From Chloroflexi bacterium RBG_16_60_22 (lineage in GTDB: Bacteria > Chloroflexota > Dehalococcoidia > Dehalococcoidales > RBG-16-60-22), in NCBI GenBank assembly GCA_001796935.1, contig MGNX01000103.1:39809-47852 (forward strand): a DNA stretch of 8,044 nt. Direction: 5' to 3'. The notes under the pieces were generated by a model. That model did no database searches and was not told the DNA's origin. It saw nothing but the letters and a program-made list of their open reading frames with translations. The position numbers were made by a program, and so were the translations under genes. Below, one piece after another: positions 1 through 5,732 of the stretch (within the stretch, counting starts at the first letter, position 1; the number at the start of each line of letters is the position of its first letter).

Positions 1-583
1 GGTACGCCCAGCGGTTCAGCCCGACGAGCAGCTTGAAGAGGTCCTTGGGGTAGCAGCCGCAGAACAGCAGGCAGATGCCGGCGAAGATAGCCAGGATGAA
101 TATTAGCCCCGTGCCCCCGCCGCCGGCCTGTATTTTATCAAAGTTCCAGCCTATGCCGCCCCAGAAAATACCGACGACGATGTAGTGGGGGATGGCCAGC
201 AGCCACCACTTGACCAGCACCAGACCGCGGGACAGCTTCTCCGGGTAGGGGATATCGAATGTGGCGGGGTAATCGGGGACGGGGCCCAGGGTAAAGGGCG
301 GGTACCTGTCCGTGCCGAGGGCCTCGTAGCTGTAGAAGCCCACCCGCCACGACCACCGCAGCACGCCGAGCTTGAAATCGAAAAGGCCCCTGGGGTGTTT
401 ACCGGTGAACAGGATGGCGAAGAAGGATATGACGCAGACCACGGCGAAGGCTATCCAGAGGAAAATCAGGATGATGAAGTGCGGGATAGCCAGGAGCCAC
501 TTGAGGAGCCACCACCCGCGCGACGGCGTGGCGGTGAGCTCGCCCTTGAGGGTGACGGGGTAAGCCCTGTTTGCCATCTCCAT
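1..583 (-). CDS. DUF4389-type integral membrane protein, internally duplicated (C-terminus beyond left edge)
   Basis: This open frame runs from an ATG at 583 to the left edge without a stop, giving 194 residues in the window. A strong Shine-Dalgarno (TGAGGAGG) lies 7 nt before the ATG; a second in-frame ATG at 577 is less well placed. Two similar units are visible. The first has a hydrophobic helix beginning RGWWLLKWLLAIPHF (residues 22-36), then HPRGLFDFKLGVLRW (63-77). The second has RGLVLVKWWLLAIPHY (119-134), then YPKDLFKLLVGLNRW (178-192). The [HY]P..LF....G..RW signature and paired helices match the DUF4389 family as I recall it. No biochemical function is known to me; a cytoplasmic-membrane location follows from the helices. 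It lies 71 nt downstream of the cvpA stop and has its own promoter-like site. The family call rests on motif memory only. Confidence 0.8.
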   Translation of the reverse strand, partial: MEMANRAYPVTLKGELTATPSRGWWLLKWLLAIPHFIILIFLWIAFAVVCVISFFAILFTGKHPRGLFDFKLGVLRWSWRVGFYSYEALGTDRYPPFTLGPVPDYPATFDIPYPEKLSRGLVLVKWWLLAIPHYIVVGIFWGGIGWNFDKIQAGGGGTGLIFILAIFAGICLLFCGCYPKDLFKLLVGLNRWAY

Positions 584-619
584 GCTTTACCTCCTCAACG
601 TACCGGATTATGTTGACCT

Positions 620-648
620 AGATTACTACTAACGTAGGCAATTGTCAA
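620..648 (-). promoter_or_regulatory. Putative sigma-70 promoter for the DUF4389 gene
   Basis: On the minus strand a perfect TTGACA -35 box (648-643) is followed after 17 nt by TAATCT (625-620), a weak -10 box. It lies between the cvpA stop and the ATG at 583, giving a predicted leader of about 30 nt that contains the strong ribosome-binding site. The -35 match and spacing are good, but the -10 matches the consensus at only three positions. Confidence 0.4.
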
Positions 649-654
649 GGGACC

Positions 655-1164
655 TTAGTCCGGGTTAAACACCACCGGCGCGGCCTGGCGGAACAGCGCG
701 GGCAGCATCGACTGGATGAAGCCGAAGCTATTTACGAGCCCGGGCAGGATAGCGGAATTGGTGACGTTTTCCGCAATCCAGGAGATAACCGGGAAAGCGT
801 TAAATAGCAGCGCAAGGACGACAAACCCGATGACGGCATTGAGAAGACCGAAGATGCCACCCAGCAGGCTAAAAAGTACGCCTTTCTTCCAGAGTGCCCG
901 GATAATCTTTTGGGGTATGAGGAAGGCGAGCTGCAGTACAAGAATGAAAATGGCCAGTGTGATGAAAAAGCCGATGAAGTTTTCCCAGTTGGTGCCGGGC
1001 AGGAAGGAGAGGATGGAGGCAATTATACGGTAGCTGATTCCGGCGATGGGGATGGCGATGACCGTGGCGAGTAAAATGAAAAACTGCCTCACAGCTCCCT
1101 CTTTGAGTCCGCCGAAGAAGGCGAGGATGAGGATGATGATGACCAGGATATCTACCCAGTTCAT
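655..1164 (-). CDS. CvpA family membrane protein
   Basis: The 169-residue protein is almost entirely hydrophobic, with about four predicted helices near residues 4-20, 27-52, 63-84 and 96-122. A charged turn, GGLKEGAVRQ (18-27), sits between the first two helices, as is usual in the CvpA/colicin V production family; the length also fits. In Escherichia coli CvpA is an inner-membrane protein first linked to colicin V secretion. Homologues occur widely and their direct biochemical role is not settled. The ATG at 1164 is preceded by AGGA at a suitable distance. The gene is separated from upstream aroF by about 176 nt containing a palindromic repeat, so it probably has its own promoter. The family call is firm at motif and topology level, but the physiological role here is unknown. 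Confidence 0.85.
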   Translation of the reverse strand: MNWVDILVIIILILAFFGGLKEGAVRQFFILLATVIAIPIAGISYRIIASILSFLPGTNWENFIGFFITLAIFILVLQLAFLIPQKIIRALWKKGVLFSLLGGIFGLLNAVIGFVVLALLFNAFPVISWIAENVTNSAILPGLVNSFGFIQSMLPALFRQAAPVVFNPD

Positions 1165-1173
1165 GTTGTTCCT

Positions 1174-1202
1174 ATTATGGGGGTCTCCGTTGAATTTGGC
1201 AA
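1174..1202 (-). promoter_or_regulatory. Putative sigma-70 promoter for cvpA
   Basis: On the minus strand TTGCCA (1202-1197) and CATAAT (1179-1174) are separated by 17 nt, each matching the consensus at five of six positions. The predicted start of transcription would be only about 3 nt before the ATG at 1164, making the message nearly leaderless and putting the AGGA ribosome-binding motif outside it. Either the real start of transcription differs or the mRNA is leaderless. Confidence 0.35.
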
Positions 1203-1245
1203 GCTATTTATTTGGTCTAAGGCGTTTTTAATATTTGCTGCTTCT

Positions 1246-1321
1246 GTCATTGCGAGCCGAAGGCGAAGCAATCTCTTTGATTCTTCTGAGATTGCTTCGT
1301 CGCTACGCTCCTCGCAATGAC
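1246..1321. repeat. Palindromic intergenic repeat (CATTGCGAG type)
   Basis: The left arm (1246-1275) starts GTCATTGCGAG and ends GAAGCAATCTC. The right arm (1288-1321) is its inverted counterpart, starting GAGATTGCTTC and ending CTCGCAATGAC. Both outer 11-bp segments pair perfectly; the middles differ (CCGAAGGC against GAGCGTAGCGAC on the same strand). A 12-nt loop separates the arms. Sequences of this kind recur as dispersed, often non-autonomous palindromic elements in many bacterial genomes, including, from memory, Chloroflexota. It sits between the aroF stop and the cvpA promoter, so its RNA would fold into a long hairpin at the 3' end of the aroF message. No U-run follows, so a terminator role is uncertain. 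Confidence 0.75.
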
Positions 1322-1340
1322 ATTATCAACCAAACGAGTC

Positions 1341-2342
1341 CTAGAGGAACAGCTTGAGGCGGCCGAGCTCCCGCATCAACTCCTCGAACTGCGGCAGGTA
1401 GAGCGACTGCATCCCGTCGGAGAGGGCGTGGGCGGGGTCGTGGTGGACCTCAACCAGCAGGCCGTCCGCCCCGACGGCGATGGCCCCCCGCGACAGCGGA
1501 ATAACGTAGTCGCGCCGTCCGGCGGCATGGGAGGGGTCGACGATGATGGGGAGGTGGCTGGCCTCCTTGATGGAGGGAATGGCGGCCAGGTCCAGGGTGT
1601 TGCGGGTGTTATCGGAGAAGGTACGTATGCCCCGCTCGCAGAGGATGACCCGGTGGTTCCCCTCGGACATGATGTACTCGGCGGCCATGAGCCACTCGTC
1701 GATGGTGGCGGCGAAGCCCCGCTTGAGCAGGACCGGCTTCTTCAGATGGCCGGCCAGGCGCAGCAGGGAGTAGTTCTGCATGTTCCGGGCGCCGATTTGA
1801 ATGATATCGGCGTACTCGTTGACGACGGCGAGGTTATCGCTGTCGGTGGCCTCGGTAACGATGAGCAGGCCGGTCTCGCTCCTGACCTTCGCCAGCACTT
1901 TCAGGCCCTCTTTACCCATCCCCTGGAAACTGTAGGGCGATGTCCTCGGCTTGAAGGCGCCGGCCCGGAAAACCAGGGCGCCGTGCTCTTTGACGAACCT
2001 GGCGATGGTGAGTGCCTGCTCTTCGCTCTCCACGGCGCAGGGCCCGGCCATGATGACCGGCTCCCCGCCGCCGATTTTCACCCCGCCGATGGTGATGACG
2101 GTGGAATCCGGGTGGGTCTCCCGGCTGACCAGCTTGTAGGGCTTGGTGACCGGGATGGCCTCCTTGACGCCCTCCATGGCCAGCAGCCGGGCCGCTTCCA
2201 CCGGCCCCTTGTTGCCGATGATGCAGACGGCCGTCCGCTGGGCGCCGGGCATGGGCACGCCGCGGTAGCCCATCTTCTCGATTTCCCGGATGACGGCGCG
2301 CACCTGTTCCTCGGTGGCGTCGTTCTTCATGACGACTAACAT
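1341..2342 (-). CDS. aroF: 3-deoxy-7-phosphoheptulonate (DAHP) synthase, class I-beta with N-terminal regulatory domain
   Basis: This cytoplasmic metalloenzyme condenses phosphoenolpyruvate with erythrose 4-phosphate, the first step of the shikimate pathway to aromatic amino acids. Residues 1 to about 66 form the small ferredoxin-like domain that in Thermotoga maritima mediates tyrosine/phenylalanine feedback inhibition; the remainder is the TIM barrel. Clear motifs are AGPCAVES (99-106), RAGAFKPRTSPYSFQG (126-141), LLKRG (205-209), CERGIRTF (235-242) and DPSHAAG (269-275). The metal ligands fall at Cys102, His272, Glu298 and Asp309, the same numbers as in the T. maritima enzyme as I recall them. 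At 333 residues it is full length. The ATG lies 4 nt after the macro-domain stop, so translation is probably coupled; the ribosome-binding site is weak. No other aro gene follows: a palindromic repeat and cvpA come next. Confidence 0.95.
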   Translation of the reverse strand: MLVVMKNDATEEQVRAVIREIEKMGYRGVPMPGAQRTAVCIIGNKGPVEAARLLAMEGVKEAIPVTKPYKLVSRETHPDSTVITIGGVKIGGGEPVIMAGPCAVESEEQALTIARFVKEHGALVFRAGAFKPRTSPYSFQGMGKEGLKVLAKVRSETGLLIVTEATDSDNLAVVNEYADIIQIGARNMQNYSLLRLAGHLKKPVLLKRGFAATIDEWLMAAEYIMSEGNHRVILCERGIRTFSDNTRNTLDLAAIPSIKEASHLPIIVDPSHAAGRRDYVIPLSRGAIAVGADGLLVEVHHDPAHALSDGMQSLYLPQFEELMRELGRLKLFL

Positions 2343-2346
2343 AAAG

Positions 2347-2913
2347 CTATTTCTTGCCTTTCGTTATCTCCTGTAGAGCCGCGGTATAAACGTCATGGGT
2401 GGGCGAGTCGAAGAGCACGAAGACGACCTCGCTGACGGAGGTGGCCCTGCCGAGAAAGTCGATTACTGTTTTAAGGGCAATCCGGGCGGCGGCCTCGACC
2501 GGGTAGCCGTAAGCGCCGGTGCTGATGGAGGGGAAAGAGACGCTGATGAGGTTGTTGGCGGCGGCCACTTTCAGGCTTTCCCGGTAGGCGGAGGCCAGGA
2601 GCTCCGGTTCTCCCTGGCGGCCGCCGTGCCATATCGGCCCGACGGTATGGATGACGTTACCGGCCTTCATATCGCCGGCGGTGGTGATGACGGCCTGGCC
2701 GGTAGGCAGGCGCCCCTGCCGCGCCACGATTCGCTTGCATTCTTCCAGGATGGCCGGGCCGCCGGCGCGGTGGATAGCACCATCCACCCCGCCGCCCCCC
2801 ATCAGGCCGGAGTTGGCGGCGTTGACGATGGCGTCGGTGGTCTGCCGCGTAATGTCTCCCTGGATGATGGAGAGCCTGGCCTGGTTAATGGTATAAACGG
2901 GACTATCGGTCAT
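2347..2913 (-). CDS. Macro domain protein, MacroD/YmdB-like ADP-ribose deacylase
   Basis: This single-domain cytoplasmic protein should bind ADP-ribose and, by family, hydrolyse O-acetyl-ADP-ribose or remove mono-ADP-ribose from proteins. From the preferred start (188 residues) the motifs are GDIT (19-22), with Asp20 expected to contact adenine, NAANSGLMGGGGVDGAIHRA (31-50), the catalytic loop of the MacroD group, HTVGPIWHGG (89-98), and STGAYGYP (131-138), which closes over the diphosphate. Length and motif order are normal for the family. I chose the ATG at 2913 because a strong GGAGGGGGTG sits at proper spacing before it. The longer ATG at 2934 overlaps the protease stop as ATGA and adds only seven residues. 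The gene lies between an envelope protease and aroF and is probably co-transcribed with them. The true substrate cannot be told from sequence. Confidence 0.9.
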   Translation of the reverse strand: MTDSPVYTINQARLSIIQGDITRQTTDAIVNAANSGLMGGGGVDGAIHRAGGPAILEECKRIVARQGRLPTGQAVITTAGDMKAGNVIHTVGPIWHGGRQGEPELLASAYRESLKVAAANNLISVSFPSISTGAYGYPVEAAARIALKTVIDFLGRATSVSEVVFVLFDSPTHDVYTAALQEITKGKK

Positions 2914-2930
2914 AATATTCACCCCCTCCC

Positions 2931-4067
2931 TCATTTACCGCCGTGGAGGTAGTCGATGGCCCAGAGGATGGCGTCTTCCCCGGTGACCTCCAGCCTGACA
3001 TCGGGTTCGATTCCCTGGCCTTCGATAAGGCGGCCGCCGGGCGTCAGCCAGCGGGCGGTGGTGAGGTAGAGCCCGGAGCCGTCATCGAGGCGGCGCAGGA
3101 CGTTGACGCTGCCCTTGCCGAAGGTGACATTGCCGGAGACCGTGGCTCGCCCGTGGTCCTGGAGGGCGCCGGCCAGGACCTCGCTGCCGCTGGCACTGGC
3201 GGCATCGACGAGGACGACCATGGGGAGGTCGGTGACCTGACGGCCCTTGATAACATCCAGCGTGGTTACCCGGCCATCGTTGCTCCTGACGGCCAGTACG
3301 ACGCCGTCGCGGAGGAAGTAGCTGGCCACCTCGATGACAGCATCGAGCAGGCCGCCCGGGTTATGGCGCAGGTCGAGGATGATGCCTTTAGCCTGCTGCG
3401 CTCCGGCGTCGTCCAGCGCGCCGGACAGCTCGTCGGCGGTGCGCTCGGAGAACTGGTTAATCTTGATATGGGCGATGTCCTCCCGCATCTGGAAGGTGAC
3501 GCTGGGTATCTCGATGGTGGCCCGGACAACGTCAATCTCCACGGGGTCGGTAGCGCCCTGGTGGAGGATGACGAGCTTGACCGCGGTGCCGCGGGGCCCC
3601 CGGATTTTGATGACCGCCTCAGCGACGCTCATGCCATCGACCGGCTCGCCGTCTATTTCCAGGATGATATCCCCGGCCAGGATGCCGGCCTTTTCCGCCG
3701 GGGAACCGGCGATGGGGGCGATGACGGTAAGCTTCTTGTCGTCGATGGTCACGTAAGCCCCGATGCCGTCGAACTCTCCCTCCAGGCTGGTCAGTCCCAG
3801 CTGATAGTTACGTGGTTCCAGATAAGAGGTATAGGGGTCGTCGAGGGTATCCACGATGCCTTCGATGGCGGCGCGCGTCATGTTCTCCGTATCAAGTCTG
3901 GTGGGGTCAACGTACTCTTTAAAGATGATGTCCCACGCCTGCCCGACGATGTCCGGGCCGCCGGTACCCGCAGAGCGGGTATGGCCGTACATGAAACCGG
4001 CCCCGAAGGACAGCGCGATAACCACGACGACCAGCGCGGCGATGGTGATTCTCGTCATCTTTGACAT
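2931..4067 (-). CDS. ctpA: S41 family carboxy-terminal processing protease with PDZ domain
   Basis: This is a serine protease of the CtpA/Prc family, which cuts exported proteins near their C-termini outside the cytoplasmic membrane. Residues 5-28 form one hydrophobic segment, either an uncleaved signal anchor or a signal peptide. A helical region with LDDPYTSYLEP (75-85) is family-typical. The PDZ domain covers about 92-170 (GIGAYV 101-106, GSPAEKAGILAGD 121-133, IRGPRGT 155-161). The S41 core includes LDLRHNPGG (231-239), DAASASGSE (288-296) and FGKGSV (316-321). Aligned to E. coli Prc, Ser293 and Lys318 form the Ser-Lys dyad. At 378 residues it is a normal short CtpA. The ATG at 4067 follows the rnpB 3' end by about 15 nt and has only a weak ribosome-binding site. 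It probably shares a message with the macro gene and aroF. Confidence 0.93.
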   Translation of the reverse strand: MSKMTRITIAALVVVVIALSFGAGFMYGHTRSAGTGGPDIVGQAWDIIFKEYVDPTRLDTENMTRAAIEGIVDTLDDPYTSYLEPRNYQLGLTSLEGEFDGIGAYVTIDDKKLTVIAPIAGSPAEKAGILAGDIILEIDGEPVDGMSVAEAVIKIRGPRGTAVKLVILHQGATDPVEIDVVRATIEIPSVTFQMREDIAHIKINQFSERTADELSGALDDAGAQQAKGIILDLRHNPGGLLDAVIEVASYFLRDGVVLAVRSNDGRVTTLDVIKGRQVTDLPMVVLVDAASASGSEVLAGALQDHGRATVSGNVTFGKGSVNVLRRLDDGSGLYLTTARWLTPGGRLIEGQGIEPDVRLEVTGEDAILWAIDYLHGGK

Positions 4068-4082
4068 AGGACTTTAAAAAGC

Positions 4083-4440
4083 GAGCCAAGTAAACCTGTA
4101 AGCCGAGTTCTGTATCCTCCCCGAAGGAAGGATGGTGACCATCTATCTAGCCCTTCCGTTACCGGAAGGGTCAAGCGACCAACCCGGGGAAGGGCCGGGC
4201 GTCCCCGTGTCCCTCTATTTGGTCTTGCTCCGGATGGGGTTTGCCCAGCCGGCCGGTCACCCGGCCGCTGGTGAGCTCTTGCCTCACCATTTCACCCTTG
4301 CCCTCCCGAAGGAGGGCGGTATGTTTCTGTGGCACTTTCCGTAGGGTCGCCCCTCCTGGGTGTTACCCAGCATCCTGCCCGGTGGAGCTCGGACTTTCCT
4401 CCCCTTCAAAGAAGGAGCGGTCACCCGGTTTACTTGACCC
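4083..4440 (-). ncRNA. rnpB: RNase P RNA, bacterial type A
   Basis: This is the catalytic RNA of RNase P, which trims tRNA 5' leaders. On the minus strand the RNA begins GGGTCAAGTAAACC and ends GGTTTACTTGGCTC; these ends pair over 14 bp (including G-U pairs) as helix P1. Conserved segments appear in order: GAGGAAAGTCCGAGCTCC near the 5' end, CCACAGAAACATACCGCC, AGGGTGAAATGGTGAGGC, GAGCAAGACCAAATAGAGGG, TAGATAGATGGTCACC, and ATACAGAACTCGGCTTACAG, which holds the 3' half of P4. The length of about 358 nt fits type A. Ends were set from P1 and from the upstream promoter, which predicts a start near 4440. A run of five T follows P1 on the coding strand (4080-4076). It lies between the RNase HI and protease genes. 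Short frames on the other strand here are not genes. Confidence 0.97.
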
Positions 4441-4446
4441 GCTTAT

Positions 4447-4475
4447 AGTGTAGTGGAGAGCAGGGGGTTAGTCAA
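4447..4475 (-). promoter_or_regulatory. Sigma-70 promoter of rnpB
   Basis: On the minus strand TTGACT (4475-4470) and TACACT (4452-4447) are separated by exactly 17 nt. The predicted transcription start, 7 nt beyond the -10 box, is near 4440, which coincides with the first base of helix P1. This agreement between promoter geometry and RNA structure makes it the best-supported promoter in the window. It lies just after the RNase HI stop. Confidence 0.65.
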
Positions 4476-4485
4476 TACGGGGCGA

Positions 4486-4893
4486 CTACAGTCTGTCCAG
4501 GGCTTTATTGGCGAGGGCGTCCGCCTCAGTATTGCGGGAGCGGGGGACGTAAGCGATGGTAAATCCCTGCAAAGACCCGATGAGCTTCACAACTTGCTGG
4601 TAAAGCAGGCGCAGGCCGGCGTTCTTGACCCTGTACCGACCGTTGAGCTGCTTGACCACCAGCTCGGAGTCCGACCTGAATTCAACGTGCCTGGCCCCCA
4701 GGCCGATGGCTTTCTCCAGGGCGGCGATGACGGCCCGGTACTCCGCCTGGTTGTTGGTGGTGCTGCCGATGTGCCGGGAGATGCCGGCCAGCAGCTTGCC
4801 TTGCTCGTCTTTGATGGTGGCACCGATAGCTGCCGGGCCGGGGTTGCCCCGGGCGGCGCCGTCGGCGTGGATGATTACTTTGTTGACGCTCAA
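4486..4893 (-). CDS. rnhA: Ribonuclease HI family protein
   Basis: Ribonuclease HI cuts the RNA strand of RNA-DNA hybrids left by priming and R-loops. From the preferred start the protein is 135 residues, a compact RNase H fold. The four acidic catalytic residues are visible: Asp11 in HADGAARGNPGP, Glu51 in NNQAEYRA, Asp75 in FRSDSELVVKQL and Asp125 in NTEADALANKA. It resembles the short bacterial 'RNase HI family' proteins that lack the basic protrusion of the E. coli enzyme. I chose the TTG at 4893: GAAGGA lies 4 nt upstream, and the protein begins right at the first strand of the fold. The ATG at 4938 would add 15 unrelated residues inside the upstream coding sequence. The zinc-ribbon stop at 4902 lies within the ribosome-binding site, so translation is likely coupled. 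rnpB starts about 46 nt downstream. Confidence 0.92.
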   Translation of the reverse strand: MSVNKVIIHADGAARGNPGPAAIGATIKDEQGKLLAGISRHIGSTTNNQAEYRAVIAALEKAIGLGARHVEFRSDSELVVKQLNGRYRVKNAGLRLLYQQVVKLIGSLQGFTIAYVPRSRNTEADALANKALDRL

Positions 4894-4901
4894 TCTGTCC
4901 T

Positions 4902-5597
4902 TCAGGAGATAAAGAGGATGCGACCGCAGGTGCCGCACTGCACCGGCTGGCCGCTCCGGGCCTTCTGGAGGGCGCTGGCCGAAAGCGAGATGCGGCAGGC
5001 GCGGCAGATGCCCTGCTCCACCTTGGCCACCGCCTGTCCCTTCTGCTGGCGGATTCTCTCGTAGAGGGACACGGCGGCGGCATCGATTTGCCCGGCCAAC
5101 TGCTCCCGCCGCCGGCGGAGGTCAGCCAGGGTATTTTTTAGCTGCTCGATATCGTCGCCCAGCTGCACCTGCTGGCGTTGCCAGGCCGCTTCCATCTCCC
5201 GGTAGGCGGCGGTGGCCCCGGCGACGCCCTTCTCCGCCGCCTCCACGAGGTCGATTATCTCCAGGGCCTTGTTCTCCAGTTCGTCGCTCCTGGCCTTCAT
5301 GGTGGTTACCTCGTGCTGGAGGCTGGAAAGCTCCTTGGGGTTGGTTATCTTGCCGCCGTAAAGCTGCTCCTCGGCGGCGGTGATTTTGCTGAGGAGGTCG
5401 TCCACCTCCGCCTCGGCGTCACGGTGCCGGTGCCGGAGCTCATCGAGCTGCTGCTGTTCGGCGGTGAGATGGCTCTGAGCGGCGTCCAGCGAGGTACGGT
5501 CGCCGAGCCGGGCGGTCTTCTGGGCCAGCGACTGCTCGGCGGACTCAATTTCGGAGTCGAGCTCCTGCAACTGGTAGAGCTGACGGGTAATGGCCAT
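4902..5597 (-). CDS. Coiled-coil protein with C-terminal C4 zinc ribbon (zf-RING_7 type)
   Basis: The protein has a long N-terminal coiled coil (about residues 5-185) rich in Leu, Glu and Gln, followed by a zinc ribbon. With the start at 5597 it has 231 residues. The central loop GGKITNPKELSSLQHEV (81-97) is characteristic of this family; the zinc ligands are Cys198 and Cys201 (CRAC), then Cys221 and Cys224 (CGTC). It looks like an antiparallel helical hairpin that could bind nucleic acid or another protein; its function in bacteria is poorly defined. An ATG at 5615 would add six residues but has no ribosome-binding site and overlaps a promoter-like -10 box. The ATG at 5597 has a weak AGAGAT before it and fits family N-termini of the form ..LYQLQELD. 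It heads the leftward gene cluster and is tightly joined to the RNase HI gene. Confidence 0.88.
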   Translation of the reverse strand: MAITRQLYQLQELDSEIESAEQSLAQKTARLGDRTSLDAAQSHLTAEQQQLDELRHRHRDAEAEVDDLLSKITAAEEQLYGGKITNPKELSSLQHEVTTMKARSDELENKALEIIDLVEAAEKGVAGATAAYREMEAAWQRQQVQLGDDIEQLKNTLADLRRRREQLAGQIDAAAVSLYERIRQQKGQAVAKVEQGICRACRISLSASALQKARSGQPVQCGTCGRILFIS

Positions 5598-5615
5598 GTC
5601 TATCTCTGCTGCCAT

Positions 5616-5643
5616 TCTATAACGGCCGGTGAGGTAATAGCAA
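5616..5643 (-). promoter_or_regulatory. Putative promoter of the leftward zinc-ribbon/RNase HI transcript
   Basis: On the minus strand TTGCTA (5643-5638) and TATAGA (5621-5616) are separated by 16 nt. Transcription would begin near 5609, downstream of the ATG at 5615 but upstream of the ATG at 5597; this supports the shorter protein. A separate perfect TATAAT (5704-5699) occurs on the same strand farther upstream, but I found no convincing -35 box for it. Confidence 0.35.
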
Positions 5644-5681
5644 TCTGACCGGAAATAACGACAAAAACCGGTAGCTATATT

Positions 5682-5709
5682 GGAACATATGTACTATTAT
5701 TATAGTTCC
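5682..5709. promoter_or_regulatory. AT-rich divergent promoter region with GGAAC/GTTCC inverted repeat
   Basis: GGAAC (5682-5686) and GTTCC (5705-5709) are inverted repeats with centres about two helical turns apart. Between them lies AT-rich DNA holding a TATAAT on the minus strand and TATTAT/TATAGT hexamers on the plus strand. It separates the leftward housekeeping genes from the rightward terminase genes. A TTGGAA at 5680 could serve as a plus-strand -35, but the 15-nt spacing to TATAGT is short. An operator role is inference only. Confidence 0.25.
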
Positions 5710-5732
5710 GGTCTTTCACTTTGGAGGGGAAG

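Noticed and set aside
185..616. 143-aa plus-strand frame at the left end
   Set aside because: It runs opposite a membrane protein with a strong ribosome-binding site and repeated family motifs; it is composition-driven.
1317..2339. 340-aa plus-strand open frame opposite aroF
   Set aside because: It is exactly antisense to a motif-perfect DAHP synthase, lacks recognisable domains and is Gly/Asp/Val-rich, as expected for a shadow frame in GC-rich DNA.
2943..4064. 373-aa plus-strand open frame opposite the S41 protease
   Set aside because: It mirrors the protease codon for codon, has no domain signature and no ribosome-binding site; the protease has all catalytic motifs.
4076..4096. T5 run after rnpB as an intrinsic terminator
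   Set aside because: The only stem next to it is P1, whose partner strand is about 340 nt away; there is no local hairpin, so I did not call a terminator.
4132..4453. Two 70-aa plus-strand frames within the RNase P RNA gene
   Set aside because: The region is fully explained by the conserved RNase P RNA segments on the opposite strand.
4453..5064. 203-aa plus-strand frame across the RNase HI and zinc-ribbon genes
   Set aside because: It spans two well-supported minus-strand genes and shows no protein family features.
5640..5672. Repeated ACCGG words (GACCGG near 5647, ACCGG near 5667) as a possible attachment site or direct repeat
   Set aside because: The matches are only 5 nt long, and no matching copy was seen at the other end of the terminase module.
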